A DNA stretch of 64,000 bases from Lineus longissimus (GCF_910592395.1 NC_088309.1:13396599-13460598); one strand, 5' to 3'. Positions 45,440 through 57,518 are shown, counted from the stretch's first letter. Notes: generated by a model from the letters alone, not told the origin. A program made the numbers and translations.

Positions 45440-46135
45440 TTGGGGTACCTATGGCTTGATCAAATGAATATTAATGTGGATAACTGGAAAATATTATACT
45501 CTAATGCCCAGTAAACGATTAGAGATATTTGTCAACATGAAATTTTTGGTGAAATCGCAACAAATAAAAAACTCGATGTATAGTAATCTTATGTTTTCAT
45601 TTGAACTTCAAACATATTTAAATGATATTAAATCAGTGAAACACAGGGCTTGTATCACAAAATTAATGCTGGAAGCCCATTGTCTAAGAATCAAAACTGG
45701 GAGACACTGTAGTCTAAGAAAGTGTGAGGTTTGCAAGTCAGGGGAGGTTGAGGATGATTTTCACTTCCTTGCGGTGTGCCCTAAATATGCGTCAAAACAG
45801 CAAAACTCATTGCAGTTGTAATAGAAGTGATCTCCATTTTCTGTCTCTGTCGGATCTGACTACAATTTTTCTGAAAAATCCTTCACCTCCCTCTGCTGCG
45901 ATTATCAACGAGTTCTTTAAACTGCGTAACTCTATATTGTCCTGATTTCCATTATTATGTTTTTGTCTTTAAATATTTGTGATCTTATTTTGTATACCCT
46001 GTAACTTTATATTGTATATTTTGTAATTAGTTTATGTAACCGTTGGCCCCTAGTGGGCGTTTTATAGTCTGGGCTCCTGACCTCACTCTCGCTGTCGTAG
46101 GTCAGGCAATAACAAAAATCTATAAATAGAACAAT
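45440..46135 (+). pseudogene. LINE 3' end: Cys-His C-terminal domain and 3' UTR
   Basis: Plus-strand frames encode YLNDIKSVKHRACITKLMLE, CEVCKSGEVEDDFHFLAVCP (a CCHC-type knuckle found at the C-terminus of many LINE polyproteins) and, after a frameshift near 45800, PSPPSAAIINEFFKLRNSIL then a stop at 45945. An AT-rich 3' UTR follows. The reverse transcriptase itself is absent. A separate LINE-like tail, AATAAAGAATTTGAATTTGA, is at 46604-46623. Confidence 0.7.
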
Positions 46136-46884
46136 AGCTTAAACCACCATTTCCACAAAAATTCTTATGCCTAATTTTTTTAAATATTATAAACAACCTA
46201 TCCTGCAAAAACCAACGCAATCGGTCATGGTTTAGCATCCCAAAAATAATACTTTTGCGAAAATGACAATATCGCTAAAAGTGACGTCATTATATGGGGA
46301 AACCCCTTTGTCTGAAACATAAAATAACCGTAATCACGCATTTTAAGAGTAATTCCGGTATTTCTACAGTGTAGAATGATGTGTTCAATAATAGTGCATA
46401 ATCCTAGGACAGATACAGCGCTCAATTCGACCGTAAAACGATAATTGGCTCGGGAAATTACAACAATGGCTGAATCTAAAAATAACACTCCTCTTTTCTG
46501 CCGTGTTATTTGTAGACGGTTGTTGTTACCTGACCCGTTCCTTAACCCTACCAAAAGCCCGGAGATCGAGGTCAGAGAACCAGACTATTTAGCGTTTTAG
46601 AGTAATAAAGAATTTGAATTTGAATTAGAATTTTTCCACCGCTGTACCTTATTATCATAATTATGCCCACGTGATTAGCTGCTCGGTATTGACGAGCAAG
46701 TGACAGTCCTCATTTGCATGTACATTAATGTCATTATTATGGCTGACGCGATCCTGTAAAGTTGTGCGTAATTTCTAATTTCTCGGCAAATACTTAATTG
46801 ATTTCGTTGAAATTTGAGAGTATTACAGATTAGATTACTGCTTACATTGGGTCTTCGTAGTTTCTTCATACATCATCGATAAAG

Positions 46885-47170
46885 ACACGTAGCTTTGTGA
46901 AGAAACTCACCATACTGCTCGCTGGCCAGCACAACATTCCTGCATGCTACGTATACACGCTCATCAATTTTGAGCTCCCAATTAATAATTTTATTCATTT
47001 CGCATTTTACATGAGACGAAGGACTTAATGAACAAGATAACGAACTTTAATGAAAACTTAAGTTTTAATACAATAGGACAAATACTGGCAACGCAATTTG
47101 CATTTCAATTCAACAACTGCCGAGCATCCTAGGGCTAAAACTATCTTCATTCATAGTCAATCTCGCCATT
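46885..47170 (+). repeat. second copy of the 240-495 repeat
   Basis: Same order of blocks as at 240-495 with small insertions. It lies inside the 3000-bp TIR element. Confidence 0.68.
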
Positions 47171-48116
47171 TAGCTAAACGGACCTGAAACAAATCGATTC
47201 AGCGTCTACACTTTTACTCCGATTTGTCTCAAAATTGGTGACAAAGAGGCTGAATGTACTGCAAACAATTCCTCGGAACCAAATTTTTAAAAAAATGATT
47301 TTAAAGATATTTTTTAGTGTAAAATGCCCGTTGCTAGGCATGGTTGCTAGGCACATGCTGCCACAAACATAATGACAGAACCTGACAATAAGGGTCTGCT
47401 CTCGCGACGACCAACGTTTGGCGTGGCCAAAGTGCGGAAATAATGTCTCCGCTAAAATACACTACGAAATACACTAGGCAATGCACTACGCAATATACAG
47501 TAGAGATGCAGTTGAGTTTGTTATTGTTTTGACTTAGAAGCCCGCCCATATCATAATATATTCATGTATTCATGAAGTATGAACTAATTTCTGTCCCATA
47601 CAACTCTAAGAACAGTCAATTTCTCCTTAAATCATCACCGAAACCGCGATATCCGCGGGAAGATTTCGTTCTATTGTCCGAAAATGCATGATCTTACAGG
47701 GGCGCTAACTCGACAAATAGAGGGGATCTATGGGGATCTATGCGAGTTTTAGGTCCTACAGGTCTCGAACTTGTAAAATCTGTAAACATGCCTCCAAATC
47801 CCATTATGATAATGAAGAGATTGCCCATATCTGGGAGACTGTTTTGAAACCATCGCTAATTTTGGAAGATCGGTGCCCGGCTATTTGGTTAAAAAAAACC
47901 TATTTTTCCCCATCAAAACAGCACTTTTCATTATTCAAATGATAGCTTATTGTCTGAAGACTTATTTCATAGCAGAAAAGTACTAATAACTCTGATTTGA
48001 TGCGAAAAATCGAACTTTTTTGATGACTTGATTTTCCCTTGGCCGTGGATCGTGTTTGTTTACAATATGCAGCGCCATCTTGGAAAAGCCCTGACGTCAC
48101 CGCGGTATCCTCCTTG

Positions 48117-48260
48117 CCCCCAACGTACATACCAAAAATGAAATTTGATCGGACGAACGGTTCTCCTCGAAAATTGACAAAAACCGATTTCAAGCACGCC
48201 GCCCTGGTGACCATATTGAGAATCAGAACGAGCCGGTTTTCGCAAGGAACCTTCCTCTAG
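48117..48260 (+). repeat. 145-bp satellite unit, right of the 3-kb element
   Basis: Continues the unit interrupted at 45116 (ACGTACATACCAAAAATGAA, ACGGTTCTCCTCGAAAATTG) to the next CCTCTAGTCACCC. Confidence 0.82.
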
Positions 48261-48316
48261 TCACCCCCAACGTACATACCAACTAGAGAGTTAGTGATTG
48301 CTCGCAATCACTGTTG

Positions 48317-49098
48317 ATGCCTCCGCTAAACATTGCAGCTGAGCCATGGTGTCTATCAAACGTGGGAAAATAGTATGGCAATGTAACTCTTCTTGACATA
48401 AAAGCATGATGGTGAATCTGATGGTGAACGATATTAAAACAACTGCAGTTGTTGTAATATTGTTATAGGGTGCAGTTAGAATAGACGTATAAGTGATAAA
48501 TGGCTTAACAAAAGAATTAGGCCATGACCATGATGAAACCTTTTTGCCAGCACACACGTTTTTTAATGGATAACATGTTCTATCTATGATGTAACTAAAA
48601 CCATTGCGGCCATACTGGTCATCCGATGACGCCGAGTTTCGAAAGCAACGTTTCCCCAGTATGTACAAATGTACCATCCAAAAATGTAATCAATCTGCTC
48701 AGTCGTTCTCCGTTTAATTGTCGGAGACCAAAATCAAGATGGCTGCCATGGCGGCCATACTGGTCATCTGATGACGCCGAGTTTCGAAAGCAACGTTCCC
48801 CCAGTATGTGCAAATGTGCCATCCAAAAATGTAATCAATCTGCTCAATCGTTCTCCGTTTAATTGACGGACACCAAAATCAAGATGGCTGCCATGGCGGC
48901 CATACTGGTCATCCGATGACGCAGAGTTTCGAAAGCAACGTTCCCCCAGTATGTACAAATGTACCATCCAAAAATGTAATCAATCTGCTCAATCGTTCTC
49001 CGTTAAATTAACGGACACCAAAAGTTTGGTCGGGACAGACGTACGGACACGGAAAACCCCAAAACATAATGCCTTTGCTTTTGCTAAAGCGGAGGCAT
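48317..49098. mobile_element. TIR element with three 145-bp tandem units
   Basis: Ends ATGCCTCCGCT (48317-48327) and inverted AGCGGAGGCAT (49088-49098). The core has three units (CATACTGGTCAT at 48611, 48756 and 48901) with period 145. The units share GTTCTCC, AATTGACGGA and the GCCATACTGG block with the satellite at 50783-51420, so the two arrays are one diverged family. Non-coding; frames across units are artefacts. Confidence 0.8.
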
Positions 49099-49102
49099 AA
49101 TG

Positions 49103-50672
49103 AAACGGCCAGGGGCCATTGTGCTCACCGTATAGATATTTGGTGCTTTGTAATTCATCCAGATTAAGAAACATTGTACATGTATAGTATATAGGTCAAA
49201 CCAAAGTCGGTATGACATGTGATGTATTGTTGCTTGGAGTAAGTACCATCAGAATATCATCAAAAACAAGTCAATAATAAACGAGATATTGCACTTTTTA
49301 CCTATTTTAGTTTTGGCCTCCTGGTGGCCGAGTTGAGTTCCAGATCAGATCGAAATTCGGTGTCCGAGGTTACATGACGTAGGGAGTCATGTGTATCAAA
49401 TTTCAAGTTCAAAGCTTTAGTGGTTAAGAAACGTGCCATAGTTACAATCAAACGACAAATTTACGCCATTTGACCTCTGTGACCTTGAAAAGCAGGTCAG
49501 ATCAAAAACTCATATGATATGTGATGTATCCTTGCTAGGAGAACCTACCATAAAAATGTTATTGAAAACGAATCACTAAAAATAAGCAAGATATTGCACT
49601 TCTTACTTTTTCCATTATGGCCCCCTGGTGGCCGAATAAAGAATCAGATCGAGCCAAAATTTGGCATCAGAGGTTATCTGATGTAGGGGGTTATATGCAC
49701 CAAGTTTCAAGTTCATAGCTTTACTGGTTAAGAAACGTGCCATAGTTTACACTCTAACGGCCAATTTACGCCATATGACCTCTGTGACCTTGAAAAGTAC
49801 GTCAAACTGAAAACCCGTAAGATATGTGATGTATTCTTCCTAAGGGTACCTACCATAAAAATGTTATCGAAAACAAGTCACTTATAAGCGAAATATCACA
49901 CTTTTTAGATTTCCACTTTTGGCCCCCTGGTGGCAAAGTTGAGAATCAGATCAAACTGAAATTCAGCACCAGAGGCTATGTGATATAGGGGGTTATATGT
50001 ACCAAGTTTCAAGTTCATAGCTTTAGTGGTTAAGAAACGTGCGATAGTTTACACTCTAACGGCCAATTTACGCCATATGACCTCTGTGACCTTGAAAAGT
50101 AGGTCAAATTGAAAACCCGTAAGATATGTGATGTATTCTTCCTAAGGGTACCTACCATAAAAATTTTATCGAAAACAAGTCACTTATAAGCGAGATATCA
50201 CACTTTTTAGATTTCCACTTTTGGCCCCCTGGTGGCAAAGTTGAGAATCAGATCAAACTGAAATTCAGCACCAGAGGCTATGTGATATAGGGGGTTATAT
50301 GTACCAAGTTTCAAGTTCATAGCTTTAGTGGTTAAGAAACGTGCCATAGTTTACACTCTAACGGCCAATTTACGCCATATGACCTCTGTGACCTTGAAAA
50401 GTAGGTCAAATTAAAAACCTGTATGATATAAGATGTATATTTGCTATGAGTACCTACAACAAAAGTTTCATCGAAAACAAGTCACTAATAAGCGAGATAT
50501 CACACTTTTTAGATATCCACATTTGGCCCCCTGGTGGCCAAGTAGAGAATCAGATCGGACAGAAATTTAGTGTCACGGGTCATCTGACCTAGGGGGTCAT
50601 GTGTACAAAGTTTTAAGTTCATAGACCTAGCGGTTAAGAAACGTGCCACTGTTTTTGAACTAGGATACGACG

Positions 50673-50734
<62 letters not shown>

Positions 50735-50783
50735 ACGACGGACACTGCGGTATTGTATAGACTCCCCTACGGTGAGCCAAAAA
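49103..50783 (+). mobile_element. 300-bp-repeat element, copy g, with (GAC)n
   Basis: Head GAAACGGCCAGGGGCCATTG directly abuts the end of the 48317-49098 element. GACCTCTGTGACC recurs at about 49471, 49779, 50077 and 50377, so the period is 300 bp. The tail is (GAC)n at 50669-50738, then CCTACGGTGAGCCAAAAA, and 145-bp satellite starts immediately. Units 3 and 4 are nearly identical, suggesting recent unit duplication. Confidence 0.85.
50669..50738. repeat. (GAC)n microsatellite
   Basis: About 20 GAC units within the tail of copy g. No coding meaning. Confidence 0.97.
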
Positions 50784-51420
50784 TGATTTTAATCGGACGA
50801 ACGGTTCTCCTCGAAATTGACGGAAACCGATTTCAAGCACGCCGCCCTAGTGGCCATATCGATAATCAGAACGAGCCCGTTTTTCGACCGGAACCTCGCT
50901 TTAGTCACCCTCAACGTACATACCAAAAATGAATTTAATCGGACGAACGGTTCTCCTCGAAATTGACGGAAACCGATTTCAAGCACGCCGCCCTGGTGAC
51001 CATATTGAGAATCAGAACGAGCCAGTTTTCGAAAGGAACCTTCCTCTAGTCACCCCCAATGTACATACTAAAAATGAAACTAATCGGACGAACGGTTCTC
51101 CTCAAAATTGACGGAAACCAATTTCAAGCACGCCGCCCTGGTGACCATATTGATAATCGGAACGAGTCGGTTTTCGAAAGGAACCTTCCTTTAGTCACCC
51201 TCAACGTACATACCAAAAATGAATTTAATCGGACGAACGGTTTTCCTCGAAATTGACGGAAACCAATTTCAAACACGCCGCCCTGGTGAGTGGTGGCCAT
51301 ATTGATAATCGGAACAAGCCCGTTTTCGAAAGGAACCTTCCTCTAGTCACCCCCAATGTACATACCAAAAATTGAATTGATTATCAAAGCCGTTCTCCTA
51401 GAAATCGACGGAAACCAAGT
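50783..51420 (+). repeat. 145-bp satellite array, about 4.4 units
   Basis: CGGACGAACGG recurs at 50794, 50940, 51085 and 51230. It starts exactly at the end of the 300-bp-repeat copy g and ends in GACGGACGGCGCACGGG. Open frames across it (for instance 51059-51256) are non-coding, because the period is not a multiple of three and the frame shifts at each unit. Confidence 0.9.
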
Positions 51421-52511
51421 AGCAGATGCCCCCCGCCCGGACGGACGGCGCACGGGCTAAATGGGCTAGAGGGGTAAAAATCACCAAAACTTAGTTTCGA
51501 GTTCAAATTGTGAGACTGTGGGTGACTTGACAGTATTAGACATTCCCACTGAATAGGAAGCACTACCCATTCGAGGTATATTTGCCTCTGTTAAGCTCCC
51601 TGAGCTTTACAAAAATCCACCAGGGACGAAAGGTTGGCAAAATGAAAGGTTTATTAGGTCTCATTAGGGACTTTTTTTTGTATTCATGCGCCGCCAACCC
51701 CTAACTGTAGTTCCTAAAATCATTGATTTCTCGGTCCTCACAGTATGTCAGTGTTTATTTAGCAGTTGTTTTGGCAAAGACATGTTTTTTTTGAGTTTCT
51801 GAAACCTAGAGCGCTACTCAATAGGTGGCTAACAAGAAACTACGCATTTACTGTAGTTGACAACGTATGTGTACACTGAACTTGGGATGTGCGTCGGCCC
51901 CGTGTTGAAATGCCGTCCAGTGCCAGTTGGTGTGTTTTTCGCTGATTTGTGCAAAATTCAACATATCTCAAAAGTTCAATGGTTGACTCTCAACATTTTT
52001 TAATTTTTGTGTAGCGTAAGCAACTGTCTTTCAGGGGAAAATGGTCACTGTAAGAATTATTCAAGAAGAAATGTATAATATTTGGGTTTTTTTTGTGATT
52101 GTCTGGCCCAATTGGCAATATTGCCATTTGGGATGGTGAACAGAGCTAGGAGCAAATGCGATTTATTTAAAGAAATAAAATGCCCGATTTAACATCCTGC
52201 AGAATCAGGGGAATCGGGCGTTTCCAGTGAGTGATATACGACACAAATTGGTTGTCCTCATGCATTCAATTTGGAAACGCATTAAAATAGATGTTACGTC
52301 ATGTTAATGGGGCACATCATCAACGCGTACATTTGGGAAAAACTCCCTAACGAGACCTTATTATTATAAACATGATTTTTTTTTTTTTTTTAATTATCTG
52401 TGAAATTTAACTGACACAATTACGAGAACTGGAAAACAAAATTTTATTTTTATTTTTTTTCCGCCCTCCTCTCCTCAGGTGATGAGCAAAAAATATGTGA
52501 ACCAACCTATA
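51421..52511. other. unassigned sequence between repeat arrays
   Basis: No gene, hairpin or recognised repeat. Includes poly-T at 52376-52391 and a poly-A/T-rich stretch before copy h. Confidence 0.5.
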
Positions 52512-53658
52512 AATGAAACGGCCAGGGGCCATTGTGCTCACCGTATACATCTTTTAGTAGGCAGGATCATGCTTAATTTAGAGGTGAATATGGTGAACAC
52601 AATCAGGCATGAAGACTTTTTTAGATGTGTATTGATGTCAAGTAATAAGACAGAGCAGTATATATAAGTATCTAACGGCCAATTTACGCCATCAGACGTC
52701 TGTGACCTTGAAAAGTAGGTCAAATTGAAAACTCGTAAGACATGTGATGTATTCTTCCTAAGAGTACCTACCATAAAGATTTTATCGAAAACAAGTCACT
52801 TATAAGCGAGATATCACACTTTTTAGATATCCACTTTTGGCCCCCTGGTGGCAAAGTTGAGAATCAGATCAAATTGAAATTCAGCACCAGAGGCTATGTG
52901 ATATAGGGGGTTATATGTACCAAGTTTCAAGTTCATAGCTTTAGTGGTTAAGAAACGTGCCATAGTTTACACTCTAACGGCCAATTTACGCCATCTGACC
53001 TCTGTGACCTTGAAAAGTACGTCAAATTGAAAACTCGTAAGACATGTGATGTATTCTTCCTAAGAGTACCTACCATAAAAACTTTATCGAAAACAAGTCA
53101 CTTATAAGCGAGATATCACACTTTTTAGATTTCCACTTTTGGCACCCTGGTGGCAAAGTCGAGGATCAGATCACACTGAAATTCAGCACCAGAGGCTATG
53201 TGATATAGGGGGTTATATGTACTAAGTTTCAAGTTCATAGCTTTAGTGGTTAAGAAACGTGCCATAGTTACACTGAAACAGCCAATTTACGCCATTTGAC
53301 CTCTGTGACCTTGAAAAGTAGGTCAAATTAAAAACCCGTATGATATATGATGTATCCTTGCTATGAGTACCTACCACAAAAATTTCATTCCAAACAAGTC
53401 ATTAATAAGCGAGATATAACACTTTTTAGATATCTACATTTGGCCCCCTGGTGGCCAAATTAAGAATCAGATCGGACCGAAATTTAGTGTCTGACCAAGG
53501 GAGTCCTGTGTACAAAGTTACAAGTTCATAGGCTTAGCGGTTGAGAAACGTGCCACTGTTTTTGAAACAGGATACGGCGACGACGACGGACGACGGACGA
53601 CGATGACGGACGACGGACATTGCGGTATTGTATAGACTCCCCTACGGTGAGCCAAAAA
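52512..53658 (+). mobile_element. 300-bp-repeat element, copy h
   Basis: Its head and the next 150 bases are nearly identical to copy b at 503-660 (AGTAGGCAGGATCATGCTTA, AGTAATAAGACAG). About three units and an imperfect GACGACGG tail ending CCTACGGTGAGCCAAAAA follow. Its similarity to copy b across 52 kb indicates recent spread. Confidence 0.84.
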
Positions 53659-54293
53659 GGTCTGGCCCAACCAATCAGGCCATTGTTTCGTCAACCAATC
53701 ATTTTCGCAATAGAGTAGACCCTATGCGTTAATAATTGTAAACACTAGGACACCATTTTCTTCCAACCCAGAAGTGCCCGGCTCTTCATTTTTCGTCCAT
53801 ACGCCTGCAGAAAACCTCTTTTTTAACGCTCCCTTGCGAGTGATAAGCATTTCCACCGGCTTATCATGTTGTATATTCATCACTATATACGTGTAACCTT
53901 TCAAAAGTGTACGAATCTTTACCTTGTAAGAAAATATACATAAGCAAAATATATTTTTAGTGGACGAGCAAAGACTGATCACCATTTGCAATCAAGTGTA
54001 CACTGCAGGCCAATCCTCGCAGTGCCCATATCAATACATGCATCAATCTATTATCAATTCATGAGGACCAACATTTCGGATGCAGACAATCATGTGACTG
54101 GTGATGGCGCTGAACTGTTTTCGTCTGCTAAAGTTTAGTTTCATTTAATGCCGATGTTTTTATCAAATGTATGGTATTGGAAAATATGTGAATGTTCCAG
54201 GTATTCAGTGATAATTAGAGAACAGAATAAACTGGTTGGAGAACTTCACACTAATAAAGAGACACTAAAATTGCCTATTGACAAAAAATCAAT

Positions 54294-54454
54294 GGCCCAA
54301 ATTCATAAAGGGCGTTTAAGGGTTAGACATGTACAACTTCTCTCTAATCAGTTTCAGGGCCAATTCATATTCTGTGAAGATTTGCATGAAGGGCCAGAGT
54401 CTATTCAGTAGTTAAACGCTGTTTTAAGCTAAACGCCCTTTATGAATTTGGCCC
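54294..54454. mobile_element. MITE with 21-bp CAAATTCATAAAGGGCGTTT ends
   Basis: The 21-bp ends at 54298-54318 and 54430-54450 are exactly inverted. Total about 160 bp, non-coding. Second copy at 3172-3314. Confidence 0.85.
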
Positions 54455-54855
54455 AATGCATTTTGCCGTGGCCGGGCACCACCATTTGACTTCCAGGTCG
54501 GGAGAAAATGGCGTCGGAGTGCTTACAATTATTAACGCATAGGGTGTATAGGCACCTCGGACTTCGTCCCTTTAGGGAACGAAGTAGGTTTGTGCGTGCA
54601 GATGATGATTTTAAGCAAGGTTAGTCGAATGAACCATAGACGTATATTGGCTGAGACAATCGGATTTACGCCATATATACGTCGATGCAAGGATATTAGA
54701 AAGACCGCGTAGACGAAAGCACGTGGAAATGTACATTTGCATATACCCGGAAAAACGCTACGACTATGTGCAAATTTTATAAAAAGTGAAAATGTATCTA
54801 CAGAATCTACCAAATTAATGTATTCTTTATGTAGCTGTTCAGTGTTTATGTGTGT

Positions 54856-56428
54856 TCCGCGCATTTTACCGATCTGCGCTATCTTAAGATTGCGCTGCGC
54901 ATTCTTGGGATCCTATAATTGCGCGGCAATCTCGAGATCGCGCAAGGGTGAGCGTGCGCTTTTTGCCGATTGCGCATTTTAAGGATGACAATACTTTTAT
55001 ATGTTCATGATGTTTGGCTTTGCATTGGTAGCTTTATTTTTCACCTAAGTTTTTGCTACACCAACAGTCACATTACTGTCATGTGACTGTCTATGGGATG
55101 CTGAAAGTAAATTAATTCAATCCCGGTGTAAAAGTAAAAAGTGTCCCCCCTAGAAAAAGTGTCCGGGCCTATTGTAAATTTGTATTCTGACAGATTATGG
55201 CATATGGTTCTATAGAGGCAATGACCGTCAATAGCTCAGCGCATAATAGAATCCTTTGTTCCCGGACATTTTATCCTAGGACATTATAAACTTCTACACC
55301 GGCCAACGTTGACTGTCTAATGGTATTTGGTTCCTCAGTTGTATCGTGATGAAGTGCCAGGCCCTGCACCTTGTACTTGAAAGACATGCAAGAGAAATTC
55401 GTTTGAGAAGGGAGACACTTACACCTAGGCCTACATGTAAGGTTTTATGTTATCTTCTCATTATGAATGATAATAATGTCGACTGTTTTATATTTCAGGT
55501 TATCCCCGGGTTATCCCCCCACAGCTTGCTGACGGACATCCAACCTGATAGCAATGCTTTTGATTGATCAAGTACATTTGGTTGTAATCTTGCATCCAGA
55601 TTTACTTAATGAATAAAGATATACATAACTAAGATTAAAGAAATTATCAGGAATAAGAATTGAATCAAGCTAAATGAACACCTCCACAATAATACCTCAA
55701 TGGGATCAAAGATAAAGGAGATGTATAGTAGGGCATTTTATCTTCTGTTTCGTAATATTGGCCTCTCGCATGATCTCACTATGACACTTTGACCAATATT
55801 ACTGACCATCATCTCAGGAGCCTAATTAGCAGTGCTAATTAAGGCGACCATACCTTTGATATTGTGAACAGATCTCACTATGACACTTTGACCAATATTT
55901 ACTGACCATCATCTCAGAAGCCTAATTAGCAGTGCTAATTAAGGTGGCCATGCCTTTGATATTGTGAACAGATCTCACTGTGACACTTTGACCAATATTT
56001 TACTGACCATCATCTCAAATCCAACAATAAATCCCTGAACAATAATACGTAGGGGACACCATTTTCTTTCACACCAAGTTTCCCGTCCTCATTTTCATTC
56101 ATTCTGTCCCTTATACAATAAAACATTGCAGAAGTTGATGTTACTTTTCAGAATTCAAGCCCATGATCCGTGCAGAAGATTATTGTTGGAATGGCTACCC
56201 ATATTTCATATATTTCATCATAATTTATGCAGTTTGATGTTGCAAATTCTCGGAGAGAACATAAACTCAGTTATATTATTTGCAGGACAACATCTCACAT
56301 TGGCTCATGCAAGACACACAAGACCCCAACTCCCTTGCGCGATCTCGAGATTGCCGCGCAATTATAGGATCCTAAGAATGCGCAGCGCAATCTTAAGATA
56401 GCGCAGATCGGTAAAATGCGCGGAACAT
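54856..56428. mobile_element. 1.57-kb element, 95-bp GC-rich TIRs of serial palindromes
   Basis: 54856-54950 and 56335-56428 are reverse complements with one or two differences. Each arm strings together imperfect palindromes framed by GCGC: TGCGCTATCTTAAGATTGCGC-type, one centred on GGATCC, and one centred on CTCGAG. Outermost bases are GTTCCGCGCATTTTACCGAT. The interior has a 100-bp tandem repeat and no recognisable transposase. No exact target duplication. Confidence 0.85.
55772..56018 (+). repeat. 100-bp tandem repeat, 2.5 units
   Basis: GATCTCACTATGACACTTTG recurs at 55772, 55871 and 55971. Each unit holds the palindrome CCTAATTAGCAGTGCTAATT AAGG. It lies inside the 1.57-kb element. Confidence 0.85.
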
Positions 56429-57157
56429 ATGCACCAAATTCGAAATCAACTAAGATTAGAAATAAAGTCATATTTAGACATTATTGACGAGAAAATCGCA
56501 AAGCCAGCATCTTCCACCGTCAATATTATTGTCACAGTAATTGTGCAGTAATCAATCTCCACACCAGAGAGTTGTTCATTACCCAAGTCTTTCACCCCTG
56601 GCAGCAATATGTGAGGAGGTGACCGATACCGATTGAATAAAAACAAAAATTACATCTAATTTCTCAATAGGGTCATTCCATTGACATTGGTGATTGAATT
56701 TGATAATATTGTTTTGTAATTTCAGAAAGATAAAAAAATATATTTATCTTGATGCTCTTTTTTTCGTCACGGCAATTTTGATGATGTTAAAAAGTGCACC
56801 ATTTTGCACAAAATGGCGCCGTTGTTGTCAGCGGTTTACACATATGCAATGACAATTGACATGTTTTCGTGAGGAGATGTAATCTCTAAACCTATTTTTA
56901 GACCTGTCTGAAACGAGCCGTATTCGAAATCAAGTTGGTTTCGAAACAGCCTCCAAATTCACTTGAGATTTCAACCAATTTCCGTCTATGGATTTGGCTT
57001 TAAAATTTGTTTTTCATCAACCGCGAAGGGTACTTGTTAACATGGTAGGGATTTAAAAGCAATTCATGTTTTATGGTTTAAGCGCATGCACTGTGTTTAT
57101 TACATACTCGATTCGACTACGTCTTTTCTGACTAATGGCCGCTGATGAGAGAGTTAA

Positions 57158-57472
57158 AGCGAACTGGAACCGCCAAGCCAGTTCGTATGACCTCGTTTTC
57201 ATTCCCCGCGTATCGGGTGATCAGAGCGAGGCATGAATGAAACATGGCGCCTAGCTGTCAATCATTCAGTGACATCACTACTATGGAATTTACTACGAAA
57301 ATTCATGAATGAAAGATCGCATGACTCACGTGATTCTCACATGATTCTCAATAATAACAAATTGAACTGCGCATGCTTGGGCACTGGGGGCGGAGCTACA
57401 AATCTGAACTCGACTTTCTCGGGCGGTGAAAGTCGAAAAGTTGAATAAATCGCTCAGCGGTTCCAGTTCGCT
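57158..57472. mobile_element. TTAA-flanked MITE, AGCGAACTGG ends
   Basis: 315 bp between TTAA at 57154-57157 and 57473-57476. The 16-bp ends AGCGAACTGGAACCGC are exactly inverted. Counting the TTAA copies the inverted repeat is 20 bp. The open frame inside is not recognisable. Confidence 0.85.
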
Positions 57473-57518
57473 TTAAGACGGTAAAAGAAGCTTCTTTGAA
57501 GTATTTTTTTCGGCTAAA

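Larger units (their letters stand above)
45117..48116. mobile_element. 3000-bp DNA element, 25-bp TIRs, 9-bp target duplication
   Basis: The 25-bp ends at 45117-45141 (CAAGGAGGATACCGCGGTGA, then CGTCA) are exactly inverted at 48092-48116. CCCCCAACG at 45108-45116 is repeated at 48117-48125. On both sides the flank is the same 145-bp satellite unit, which the insertion splits. TIRs end in the CRE-like TGACGTCA. No transposase recognised; inside are a LINE 3' fragment and the 46885-47170 repeat, so it looks non-autonomous with secondary insertions. A 9-bp duplication fits Mutator-like or related superfamilies, not mariner or piggyBac. Confidence 0.85.

Noticed and set aside
50929-51256. Repeated frames with IGRT.LL.IDGN.FQARRPGDHI
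   Set aside because: They are produced by the 145-bp satellite, whose period is not a multiple of three; homology is to the repeat, not to a protein.
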